Of a DNA stretch of 64,000 nucleotides, positions 46,310-56,981 are shown one piece after another (the first letter of the stretch is position 1; each line of letters starts with the position of its first letter). Source of the DNA: Nemophila menziesii (taxonomy: Eukaryota; Streptophyta; Magnoliopsida; Boraginales; Hydrophyllaceae); NCBI GenBank assembly GCA_029959085.1, contig JARWIR010000016.1:18547499-18611498 (forward strand), written 5' to 3'. The notes below the pieces were generated by a model. That model saw nothing but the letters and a program-made list of their open reading frames with translations. It searched no databases and had not been told where the DNA came from. Position numbers and translations under genes: made by a program.

Positions 46310-49300
46310 TTATTTGATATATTTTGAGTCTTGAACTAATATTAACGATTCACATATTTTTGGAGCATTTCGAGATGTTTGTGCTTCATAGGTGAAATAT
46401 GAAGCAAGAGCAATTGCAGATACATTATCACACGCTATGGTTGGAGTGATGACATGAATATGTAGACACTTCAACAAGAAATAAAACCACTTAAACTTAG
46501 TTGCAACATAAGCTAAGGCTCTATATTCAGCCTGCATTCAATGAACGTGAGACTGCTGACTGATTCTTGGAACCACATCCACCAGATTTGCACCTAAAAA
46601 TATACAATAACCTGTGACTGAACGCCGATCAACTAAGCAACTTGCCCAATCAGGATCGGAGTAGGCATTAAGATTAGTTTTAGATGGTGAGAAATGTAAA
46701 CCATACTGTATAGTTCCCTTAATATAACGTAGTAACTTCTTTAATGAATCATAATCAGTATTAGTAGGATGGTGCATCGACTGGCAAATTTGATTGACAT
46801 CAAAAGAAATATCAGGTCTTGAAATGATTAGATATTGTAACGCACATGTCAAACTGTGGAATATATATAGATCTTAAAAACGTAAAAGACCATGAGCAGT
46901 AGTGAATGAGTATTTATTTAAAGTGGGAGTTGGAGAAGCTTTACATTCACTCAATCTTGCACGTTGTTACAAGGAAAAAGAATAGTTCGCTTAAGTAACA
47001 ATAATACGACCATTCATTCTAAAAATATCCAAACCCAAAAAATAAGACAATTCACCCAACTCCTTCATAGAAAATGCAACTTAAGGTCTGCAATAATAGA
47101 AGAAATTGATGAAAAATCGGTGCATGTGATTAATATGGCATGCACGTACATTAACACAATTGTAAGAGAGCTATCTGAACCTCAAGTGAACATCGAATTA
47201 TCAGCTAAACTATAACAAAGCCATGATTTATAAGAAACGTAGCGAGCAATTGATACCACGCTCGAGGCGCCTACTTATGCCTGTAAAGAGAACATTTAAG
47301 ATTACATACATGATTAGGATACAGCGGATCCAAAAAGCCAGATGGCTGCACCATATAAACTTCCTCATTTAACGCACCATGAAGAAAGACATTGGATACA
47401 TCGAGTTAACGTATGACCCAATTATAAGAAGTTGCAAGAGATAAAATGACACATATAGTTTGATGTTTAACCATGGGAATGAATGTCTCTGTATAACCAA
47501 CTCCGTATTCCTGTAAGAATTTACGCGCTACTAATCGTGCTTTATAACGAGCAATTTTACCATCATAATTCCTTTTAATCTTAAAAACCCACTTGCATGT
47601 AAAAGGTGTACGAACAAGTTAGGGAGGCACCGATTCCCATGTGTTTTGACTCAGAAGCGCATCGAATTATCAGCCATAGCCATATGCCAACATTAATATT
47701 TAGAGGCTTCTTTATACGAGGTTGGTTCAAAAATAGAGAGACTTAAAATGAGGGGCTGACACTTATATGATGGACAAAGAGAACTCATTTGGCGGCGTGT
47801 AACCATTAGTGAGTAGAAGTAGTAGGTGACTCAGTATGGGTTGATAAAGAGGATGGATTAGTAGGAATATAACCCAAAGTAGAAGAGGAAGTATAAGGAT
47901 GACTCCGAGAATTGAAAGGTGGTGGAGAAAGTGAAAATGGATTAGAAATTGAACTAGGATTGATAGTGTAGGAAAATAAGTCAACAAATGAAGTAGGAGA
48001 GGATTCAAGGTCCGATAAAGAAGAAGAAAAAGTTGAATGAAAAGTAAAAACGTGTTCATCAAACCTAACATGATGCTAGATAAAAACTCGTTTGAAACTC
48101 AAGGAGTAACACTTATAACCTTTAAAGAAAGAGCAATATCCCAAAAATACACATGCTCTTATTTGTGAGAGAGTTTATTAAGGGATTATGGCCTAAGCCA
48201 GGGGTAGGACAAATATCCAAAAACCCTTAGGTGATCATAGAAAGGTGAGACATTGTATAGAAGTTGATAAGGAGAAAGGTTAGACAAATTTGGAGTTGGG
48301 AGTAAAGTTATGAGATAAATTGCAGCTGATAGAGCCTCAATCCAAAAAGTAGTTGGTAAATGATTGTGAGATAGAAGATAAAGTGATGTTTGATGAGATG
48401 TCTGTGTTTCCTCTCTGAAACACAATTATGCTCAGGTGTGTGAGGACATATACTCGTATTAACAACCCTATTGGATTGAAGAAATGATTTGAAAACTGAA
48501 CTTAAATACTCACTACCATTATCTGACCTTATATTTTTAATTTTAGCATTAAACTATGTGTGAATTATAACATAAAATGATTTAAATACATCACACACTT
48601 GATATTTTAGAGTTAATGGATAAACCCAAGTGTAACGACTAAAATCATCAACAAAAATAATATAGTACTTAAAAGAGGAAAAGGATTCATTATGGGAAGT
48701 ACCTCCTACATCTATGTGTATCAAATCAAAAGCATTACACGCACGAGTTAAAGACAATTGAAATGGAAGTTTGTGTTCTTTGGAGGTAGAACAAGCATTA
48801 CATTTAAGACCATGAAAGTCTAGTTTAGTGTGTAAAACATTAGATAAAGGAGTTGAAACTTGATTGGATGGATGACCAAGTCTATAATGCCACACTCTAG
48901 TAGAAGAAGACACAATAGTAGAAGACAAGAATAAAGTTGCATAAGAATTTCTGGTAGAGGACACAGATTGAGCACTAAAGTGGAGAGGATAAAGTCCATC
49001 CCTACAAGGGCCTTGAAACAAGACACGGTGTGAAGTAGAATCAATAACAAAAACCGAATTGGAAGTAAAGAGGATGGAACAATTGTTATCATGTGTGATT
49101 CTAGATATAGAGAGTAGGTTTGATTTGGTACAGGGGACATAATGAATGGAGTTAAGAACAAATGAAGAAGAGGGGGAAGAAATCTTACTATTACCAGCGT
49201 GAGCAATGTCCAATGGCTGACCATTTCCAACAGCAACTAAGCTATTACCATGATAAGATATTGAAGATTGAAGCAGAGAAGCATCATGTGTAACATGACT

Positions 49301-50337
49301 ATTAGCTCCACAGTTAAGATACCAAAGCTCAGGGTCATATGAAGATGAATTACAAAAATGAGCTGCAAGTTCAACTCGAGCAGATGAGTTAGTTGGTGAG
49401 GGAAATGACACAAGATTTGTTCTAAATCAACTATCCAAATCAATATGTCCAAAATGCATGCATATTTGACAAGTAGGAGAGGAATCATACCAAACTGAGT
49501 TGATTGTGATGGAGTACTCAAAATCGATAAAGAATTGAAGTATGATCCACGACCCCTACCAAATGATGAATTACCACATACTTTATGTGTATAACCACGA
49601 CCACGAGTAAATGAGTTAGCATAATTACCAGCTGAAGTTGAGGAATTGCTAGTAGGTGTGAATAAAGTTGTGTGAGAAGAACTAGAAATATCACATGACT
49701 CGTTCATCTTCATGTGCAGTTCTTCAGATACCAGAAGACTCCCAAATGAATGAGAATTGAGAGTAGAGGTTTGAGCATTAGTTATGCGTATATTGGACTT
49801 GAATTGATTACATCATTGGGTAACCCCTTGAGTGTATACATAATGACGTCTTCAAGCGGAAGAAAGAATCTGCAGTATCCAAGCCATCACATAACTCTTG
49901 GATCTCTTAGATAAGTATGCATAGATCGATCGTCCTTCTTAATATTGCATAAAAAAATTTTAAACCATGAACGTGTGTACGACATTCATTAATAAATATT
50001 TCTTCTAGTTTATGCCACACATCATAAGCATGAGTTAAACGCACTGGTTGAGAAAGAATTGAAGGAATCATAGAAGAGTTTAAGAAACCTTAAGTTGTTG
50101 ATCCTCGATTAACCAGGTGGAATAATCAGAAGCAGAGGAAGAAAGAGGGGTGAAAGATCCATTAACATGACTAAGGTAGTTATGAGTTTCACGTACGGAC
50201 TCTATTTGAGCACGCCATAGAAAATAATTGGTTGAACCCAACTTGATATGAACAAGAATCGACCAAGGAGAAGTAATCCAACTGGAATTTCGGAGCTGGA
50301 ATAAAATAAAAGGTGTTGTTATTGATGAAGACGCCAT
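46310..50337 (-). pseudogene. Copia2: gag-pol of a decayed Ty1-copia element
   Basis: Minus-strand Ty1-copia polyprotein. Gag starts MASSSITTPF at 50337 with NYFLWRAQ, typical of copia gag. A Gly/Arg-rich gag tail follows (49640-49560). The protease motif is NCGAN, having lost the catalytic Asp of DSGA-type sites. Pre-integrase WHYRLGHPS (near 48890), integrase HIDVGG and FVDDFSRY (48700-48620), a further integrase part 48425-48186, reverse transcriptase near 47600-47300 (KARLVA, QPSGF), and RNase H with SDPDWASC and ADxxRSVTGY-like blocks (46852-46538), ending at 46310. Many stops; RT core is badly eroded at 46860-47280. No 3' LTR found. Confidence 0.88.
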
Positions 50338-50504
50338 AAGTGGAAAACACAGAAAAATCGAGTGATGATCGAAGAGTTTAAGACGCCGTTAATGGCCGAA
50401 AAGAAAAGCCAATAATCTCCTTAGCTCTTATACAATAATAGAAGTAGAGAGAAGAATGTATTTTTTATATTTCAAAGTGTTCTTTTACATGAAAGAAAAG
50501 CTTA

Positions 50505-50734
50505 GGGCCCATTTGGGATTGATTATTTTCGAACTAAAAACGCTTTTTGATTAAAATTAAAATATTTGTAAAAATATTAAAGAAATATTTTAACATCTAA
50601 AATCACTTCAAGTGATTATTTTAATAATCAATTGTCTAGTGCTTTTCTTATAAATGATTTTAAGGATCTAAAATATTTTTATGAATTTAAAATCACTTTA
50701 AGTGGTTATTTTAAAAACAATCCCAAACAGGCCC
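50505..50734. mobile_element. 230-bp MITE, family copy 2
   Basis: Ends GGGCCCATTTGGGATTG and CAATCCCAAACAGGCCC, flanked by TTA (50502-50504, 50735-50737). Closely similar throughout to copy 1 in LINE2. Confidence 0.9.
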
Positions 50735-50791
50735 TTAAACTTTTATAGCAGTTAATGTATACATATATATCCCCTATTCCCTAACGACTTA

Positions 50792-51024
50792 GAACCCGTT
50801 AGGGATTTTGATTATTTTGGAGCTAAAAGCGATTTTTGATTAAAATTTAATTAATTGTAAAAAATATTAAAAAAATATTTTGACATCTAAAATCACTTTA
50901 AGTGATTATTTTTATAATCAATAATCTAGTACTTTTTCTAAAAGTGATTTTAAGAATCTAAAGTATTGCTATGGATATAAAACCACTTTAAGTGATTATT
51001 TTGAAAAACAATCCCAAATAGACA
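50792..51024. mobile_element. 230-bp MITE, family copy 3
   Basis: Diverged relative: starts GAACCCGTTAGGGATT, ends AATCCCAAATAGACA, flanked by TTA (50789-50791, 51025-51027). Same orientation as copy 2 and only 57 bases away from it. Confidence 0.88.
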
Positions 51025-51167
51025 TTAATTAACTGATTTGTCCTGTTGTGGTTGAAGTACAACATTTTTTTATCTTTGTTTTTGTTCCTTATGTAAGCAC
51101 CCCTAATTCCTCCCAATTTCTGCGGATAGACCTAAAGTGTTACAATTCTTTATTCGTTATCTTTAAC

Positions 51168-51915
51168 TAGGGCTGTAAATGAACCAAGCCGCTCGCGAGC
51201 AGCTCGAGCTCGGCTCGTAAAAAGCTTGACTCGAGATCGTTCGTGAAACTAAACGAGCCGAGCTCGAGCCTAAAACCGAGCTCGTTTATTAAACGAGCCG
51301 AGCCGAGCCTGTTCGCGAGCTTTTCTGAAAAGCTCGTGAAAATTATAAATTAAATTATAAATATCTATTACATAATGATATTTGACAATTCAAAAATTTA
51401 AAACCAATTACTATATTAAAAAAACTTATATTATCCCAACACTTACATGTCACTCTCCCCCTCTACCTACTTAATTATAAAAGATCATTCAAAATTTTAC
51501 AATCCAAAGAAAGAATACGTGATTGTATTTAGTGATAGTTTACAATAGTCAATTACGTTCTAATTAAAAATTTATATAATTAAAAGATTTGGAACAATCT
51601 ATCTTATAATTAATCCATAAAAGCCTAAGATTAAAGAAGGAATTTCTAACTCGAAATAGATTTAAACAAGCTTTTTAGCTCGAGCTCGAGCTCGAAATAG
51701 ATTTAAACGAGCTTTTGAGCTCGAGCTCGAACTCGAAACACTTTTAAACGAGCTTTCGAGCTCGAGCTCGAGCTCTGTTATATTCTCACGAGCTGAGCTC
51801 GAACACTAACTTCAAAGCTCGGCTCGAGCTCGAGCTCGGCTCGTTTAAATTTATAAATAAATAAACAAGCCTGTACATCTACTATTCGGCTCGGCTCGGC
51901 TCGTTTACAGCCCTA
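51168..51915. mobile_element. hAT-type MITE with GAGCTCG-rich arms
   Basis: 748-bp element with ends TAGGGCTGTAAAT and its complement GTTTACAGCCCTA and a perfect 8-bp target duplication TCTTTAAC (51160-51167, 51916-51923). GC-rich GAGCTCGAGC and GAGCCGAGCC repeats make up both arms around an AT-rich centre. Eight-base duplication and the GGGCTG ends fit hAT elements. The paralogous site near 59355-59370 is empty. Confidence 0.92.
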
Positions 51916-52632
51916 TCTTTAACCATGTTAGCATGTAAGTCCTTTTATCTTCTTTTTTCCCCTTAGAAAAGGCGATTAGCATAACACCAATACGGATAAT
52001 GGACAAAAAATTGCAAAAAAAAAAAAAAGAAGAAACTATGATAACATTGACACAAAGATAAAAACAATTTTGATATAACCCATTATAATGGATATAGAGA
52101 ATCGATGAAGTAAACAATAAAACGATCAAATTTCTAATATATAACTGATAACATACATATTCCACAATTTATAAAGAAAAGGGTAAAGCCCTCGTATGGC
52201 CCCTTAACTTTGCCCAAAGTGCACGGGCCGCCCCTGATCTTCATTTTTACCCTTTTACACCCCTTATCTTCACATTTTATGACACCGTTAGCCCTTTTTT
52301 CATTTTTCTGTCAGTTGACCGTTAGTCAAGCCCATCTGGCGCCATGTCACCGCCACCTCAGCGCCACATCGACTCTACCTAGGCATTAGGTCATCAGCAC
52401 TTCCATGTCATTTTTTTTAATTTTTTTTATCCTTCTTCTTTCTTCTTGAAGCGTTCCACCATCAATCGATCCCAAATTAATAATTCACTCCAACCGGCCC
52501 TCGCACCAAGCCGCTCTCTGCACAAAAGGAAATTGCCGCCACTCATGGTCCCTTCTCTGCCATCATGAACAGGCTTCCAAATGCCATCAACAATTGAAGA
52601 ACCCAAATTAAGGGAAAAACAAAAAAAATCTC

Positions 52633-53661
52633 CACACTCACCTTCCCGCACCAAGCCGATCTCTGCACAAGGAAACCGCCGCCACTCGGGGACCTTTCTT
52701 CACCATCATCATTACGGCTTGTAGAAGACCCAAATTAAGGTAAAAATATTGAATTATTTTTCACCTAATTTCACCACTTTTACAATTTTTCAGAAGTATC
52801 TAATTTTCATTACTTGTTCTTAAATCTCTGATTATTCTGATAAATAAATGTTGTTTTGTTTGGGAATGTAGAAATCAATTTCGTAAGAACTCCATCTATA
52901 TTTATATTTAGGTGGCATCAACTTCGGGAGTTGTTAATCTGAAGAGGAGAAATAAAGTGTGTTTGTGTGTATATATGGGTGTTTGTATCTGATTGAATAT
53001 ATATAAGTACTTTTATGTATGTTTAGGTATCGATTATTAAAGGAAAGCTTCATTTTTTATGTGTGATATACACTGAATTGACTTCTTGACATGATAAATC
53101 ATATCATAAGTTAATTTATTGTTAAAGGATCTTGTGATCTTGTCATGTATGACTCTGTATAGGTTTTAGGTGTTTGATTTTTTAGTTGTGAAGCCTCATA
53201 AATTTATCTAATACATGAGTGTTTATTTAAGTATTGTTCAGATGGTAGTTTTGGATTGGGTTGATTTGATTTGTTTTTTATCTAACGGCATACTCAAGCA
53301 TAGAATTTTAACTTAGATTTTAAATTTGATTAAATTTGCATCACTAGTCCTTACTCTGCGAAATAGCTAAATACGAATGTGGTTCAAGTAACTCTATTAC
53401 AGTGATTCAATATACCTTTTTATTTTTCTTGGTTTTTTTATTATTAACTATTTATTTATATAAATTATAGTGATGAATTAATTATCTTACTCTTATATAG
53501 GTTGAAGTCCACTGTATTATGCAATTTATCATAACCAACAAGCAATGGTTGAGAATTTGATTGGTGCAAATATAAAACCCCGTAATAAAACAAGTGAAAA
53601 TGCTCTATATTGGGAAATTGAGCATCCAGGTTTGAACAAGTTGTTGGACCATTTATTTTAA
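52633..53661. other. Pack-MULE left interior
   Basis: After the partial terminal-repeat duplicate, AT-rich intron-like sequence without ORFs. 53543-53660 can be read on the + strand as 39 codons (MVENLIGAN...) ending in a stop just before the ribosomal-protein-like fragment; this part is unrecognised and may come from a different source gene. Confidence 0.4.
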
Positions 53662-53823
53662 ATTCCAGAGGCTCAATGGGGTACTGATTTTTCACAAGTT
53701 GTTGTACCAGTTACTAATTGGACTCCAGAACCAGTGTCGGGAGGTGATGGTGGATGAGATGTTGTGGCATCACCAGCTGGTGCGAATGTTGTGTCTGTGG
53801 CTGTCGCATCTTCAGGATGGGAA
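53662..53823 (+). pseudogene. Captured gene fragment, probably C-terminus of 40S ribosomal protein SA
   Basis: 54 codons reading PEAQWGTDFSQ, VTNWTPEPV, GGDGG(stop)DV and ending SSGWE. The Trp-spaced acidic tail with a GWE end resembles the last exon of plant ribosomal protein SA (laminin-receptor homologue). One in-frame stop (TGA at 53755-53757, likely from a Trp codon). Located inside the Pack-MULE, so a transduplicated piece, not a functional gene. Assignment is from memory of the family tail and is moderate. Confidence 0.45.
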
Positions 53824-54892
53824 TATTTTTCTGTCTGCTTTAAGAGTTCGAAACTTTGAGTGACTTCAACTTTTGATTTATGTTTTTTTATTTGGAAAAG
53901 ATATTTTGTAGTTTTTGTTGGAAGTATCTCGAGACTAGGTATTAAATTTTCCTAGAAATCTAAATCAATTTGAGAGAGTCAGACATTTCATCAGCGTTAC
54001 ATTTTATCATGGAAATAATCCAAAAAAAGTTAAAAATGTATGGTTTTACAGTTTATAAGTTATAGACGTGCCCCAACTAGCTGTCAATGACTGATAAGCT
54101 ATATTTTTAAAACGTTGCAATGAATCTAATAGACATACATGATATACTCTCTATTAAAAGCTTCATAATTTCATTACATTCATAAGTTGATGGTTACACT
54201 CAAGATCACTGACTAACTTTGTCTTCAACTCATCATTAAGCCTGCTCCACTTAAGGTGTCTGCCTAAAAAGATACTGCATAGTGCATATATAGTGAGGTT
54301 AAGCCATCTGATTTGGTAATATTTATTCTCATAATTAACAATATAGTGAGATATTGCATAGTGCATAAATCACTTATCATCCAGGACACCTTTTAACTTG
54401 GAGGAATCCAATAAAACGACCAAGAGGAGAACCCAATCAAGATAGCACGAGTTGAAACTGGGAATGTTTTTATGAATTATGCAGACTAAGAACTATATAT
54501 CAATTTCAAAAAAAAATGTTCAGAAGGAGATTAATTATTCAAACAACACACAATTTACAATACTCAAAAATTTACAAGAATATAAGGTTCAACCTAAGCG
54601 CTAATATCAGTCGAACAACTCTTTTCCATCAAGAATCCATCAAAAGAGTTACAAACACAACGCGGATAAAACATACAAACCCAAAACGAAAGATTCTAAT
54701 CCACTTAACAAACTACGATTGTTCTTTATAACATTCAGTATACAAGGTACGAGCTTTTGTAACAAATAAGAAGAAAAAAGATCCACAATATTACCAGAAA
54801 CAAACACAAAGATAAAGGAATTTAAGGTAAAAAGTAGAAGTGATTGTTTAGAAGAAAAGTAAAATGCTAATTCGAAGTATCAAGAGTTCATT
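53824..54892. other. Pack-MULE middle interior
   Basis: AT-rich, no firm gene. A minus-strand frame 54366-54163 (67 codons, LGRHLKWSRLNDELKTK) may be another captured exon, not recognised. Confidence 0.35.
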
Positions 54893-55444
54893 GCATCACT
54901 TCTTCAAGGTATTTCTCTGCAGCAGCAAAGTGCCTTTTCTTATCCTTAATAGCCAATGCAGCCAATTTATATCTCCAATTTCACGTTCTTCATCTATATC
55001 AGATTTTGAACATGGAGCAAATTTACCATCATAGTACTTCGAAGGGATACATCTTTTAGCTATAATACTCGAAGTTGTCGTTAATAAAAGTTAAATAAAA
55101 CCAAGTAGCATTAACTCTGCTAAAAAATTTCAAAAAATGAGCAAAATTTTAAAAAATTAATACCTTCTTTCATATTCTCCACTGCTGCTAATAATGGTTT
55201 TCGATCGGTTTTCTTTAACCACTGAAACAGAGTAGCATATACTCGTTAAAAGTTTAACAACTTAAAGGGGCAAACACGTAATTAAAGAAAAATGTAATTA
55301 AAAATATAAATTACTTACCAGACTTAGCCGATGAATTAATCTTTCAACGATCAATGAAACCACGACAAAGATTGTTAATACAGTAGTTATAGACCATGTT
55401 GGTGTTAATTCTGATGAACGATTTTCCTTTTCATTTTCCGACAT
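54893..55444 (-). pseudogene. MLO: Captured MLO gene fragment (exons 1-3, partial)
   Basis: Start of an MLO protein, the seven-helix membrane family that modulates powdery mildew susceptibility. Exon 1 (55444-55319) begins MSENEKENRSS and holds the family signature LTPTW and the first membrane helix ending VVSLIVERLIH; exon 2 (55221-55164) is WLKKTDRKPLLAAVENMKE; exon 3 remnant (about 55092-54985) shows CIPSKYYDGKFAPC. GT-AG boundaries remain, so genomic DNA was captured. The start of exon 3 is missing and a foreign tail ending EKYLEEVMQ and a stop (54893) follows. Lies inside the Pack-MULE. Whether it is expressed cannot be seen. Confidence 0.85.
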
Positions 55445-56118
55445 TTTTTCTACTAATTCTTGAAATAACAAGTTTTACACCTTCAAAAATTAATACATAT
55501 GAAAAGTCACAATATTGCAATAGGTTATGACCAAAACTTGTTAATCAATACCAATGAGTAAGTTTTTTGCTACATTCAAGGATAAAAACAAAATCTTACA
55601 AAAAGGGTACAAGGAAGAAATCACATTTTTCTTTTTTTCTTTTTCCCTTAATTTGGGTTCTTCAATTGTTGATGGCGTTTGGAAGCCGGTTGGTGATGGT
55701 GGAGAAGGAACCATGAGTGGCGGCTGTTTCCTTTAGTGCAGAGAGCGGCTTGTTGCGAGGGCTGGTTGGAGTAAGTTATTAATTTGGGTTCAAGAAGAAA
55801 GAAGAAGAATGATTTAAAAAAAATTAAAAAAAAATATGACATGGAACTGCTGATGACCTAACGCCTAGGTGGAGTCGACGTGGCACTGAGGTGGAGGTGA
55901 CATGGCGCCAGATGGGCTTGACTAACGGTCAACTGACAGAAAAATGAAAAAAGGGCTAACGGTGTCACAAAAGGTGAAGATAAGGGGCGTAAAAGGGTAA
56001 AAATGAAGATCAGGGGCGGCCCGTGCACTTTGAGCAAAGTTAAGGGGCCATACGAGGGCTTTACCTTAAAGAAAAATCAAATCAAGTTCTTTTTCTCATG
56101 TATATCTTTCCATTTCCT

Positions 56119-56524
56119 CTATGGCATTTGAGCAATTTCAAGTAACAATTTGTGCAATGATTGTGGCTTCGAGAAGAAAGGACAATGATCACTCCATTTA
56201 ATCTTAAACACTCCTTCAGGTGAATTTTCTCTAACAAGCTTTTCTTGTATATCCGGTGATAAAGCATGATCTTCCAATGTCTAAATATAAAATCTTCTAC
56301 CCGTTCCATATTTTTCACTAGTCAATGATATTTCTCCATCATAGGACCTAAAGGAGTATCTCTCATTGAAACCATAGCTAAAACAACATCCTAAAAAAAA
56401 ACATTTTTGATTCCAAAAACAATCATATTTTGTTCCATACCTTTGCATGAGATTGATTAACTTCTCAAACATAAACCCAGTTGGAGCTTTATCTTTTCCA
56501 TCTCCATAAATTAAAAACTTAGAT
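56119..56524 (-). pseudogene. Partial duplicate of the MES11-like methylesterase (exons 4-5)
   Basis: Copy of the last exons of the gene at 59637-61206: SKFLIYGDGKDKAPTGFMFEK of exon 4, the intron, then exon 5 with TSEKYGTGRRFYI, ALSPDIQEKLVREN and SDHCPFFSKPQSL, stop at 56119-56121. The intron is retained, so the copy arose at DNA level. Damage: 23-base deletion in exon 4, a stop in place of Gln after RRFYI, Trp for Gly before SDH. Similarity ends at 56524. Nucleophile exon absent, hence inactive. Confidence 0.9.
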
Positions 56525-56981
56525 GTGTCTGCACAATTCGCTAGGTGTTTTAGAACCGGTAAGCACACGTGTCTGCACAATTGAGGTGCGAATTTTATCA
56601 TTTGAACCCACATTTATCTAATAAAAATTATAAAACCACAAAAAGGATATAGATATTTACCGCAAAGTACGTGGACATAAACCATCGAAAACACTTGACA
56701 TTGCTTAACCTCTCGTCTAGGCACAACTGCTCAACACAAACATCAACTACGTGCAAAAAACAAATTAATAAGACACGACGAATAAAAAAAGATAATAACA
56801 AACACGAATTAACTATTTACACAAATCTGCGGAAATGAAAACTCCCGGTTCCATTAGCTCTCGAATGTGTTTCCTGGAAACGTGATAGTGATAGTACAAA
56901 ACCACCAACTGAATGCACACAAACAAAAAAAAAACATCAAATAAAAAGAATTACATACACTAATAAATGACAATTAAATCC
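56525..56981. other. Breakpoint region beyond the duplicated exons
   Basis: No gene assigned. A short direct repeat TGTCTGCACAATT occurs at about 56526 and 56569, next to the end of methylesterase similarity. Confidence 0.35.

Larger units (their letters stand above)
50338..51064 (-). repeat. Copia2 5' LTR and leader, with two nested MITEs
   Basis: Upstream of gag on the minus strand. It starts TGTTGTACTTC at 51064, a typical copia LTR opening; a TATA box (GCTATAAAAG, near 50744-50753) lies in the 54-base island between the two MITEs, and a CTCTCTACTTCTATTATTG leader follows. No clear primer-binding site. Removing the MITEs leaves an LTR of roughly 200-260 bases. Confidence 0.6.
52181..56066. 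mobile_element. Pack-MULE (Mutator-like element with captured gene pieces)
   Basis: 3886-bp element with long terminal inverted repeats, left 52181-52632 and right about 55622-56066, starting GGGTAAAGCCCTCGTATGGCC. A perfect 9-bp target duplication TAAAGAAAA flanks it (52172-52180, 56067-56075), diagnostic of Mutator-like elements. No transposase is recognisable inside; instead there are fragments of host genes (MLO, probable ribosomal protein SA). A second partial copy of terminal-repeat sequence lies at about 52643-52745. It sits in the duplicated segment downstream of the methylesterase copy; the matching place near 59582 is empty. Confidence 0.92.

Noticed and set aside
46964..47215. 83-codon + frame
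   Set aside because: Antisense to the eroded reverse transcriptase of copia2.
52427..52654. 75-codon frame in the Pack-MULE left terminal repeat
   Set aside because: Mirrored in the right terminal repeat at 55554-55736; explained by the inverted repeat, not by a gene.
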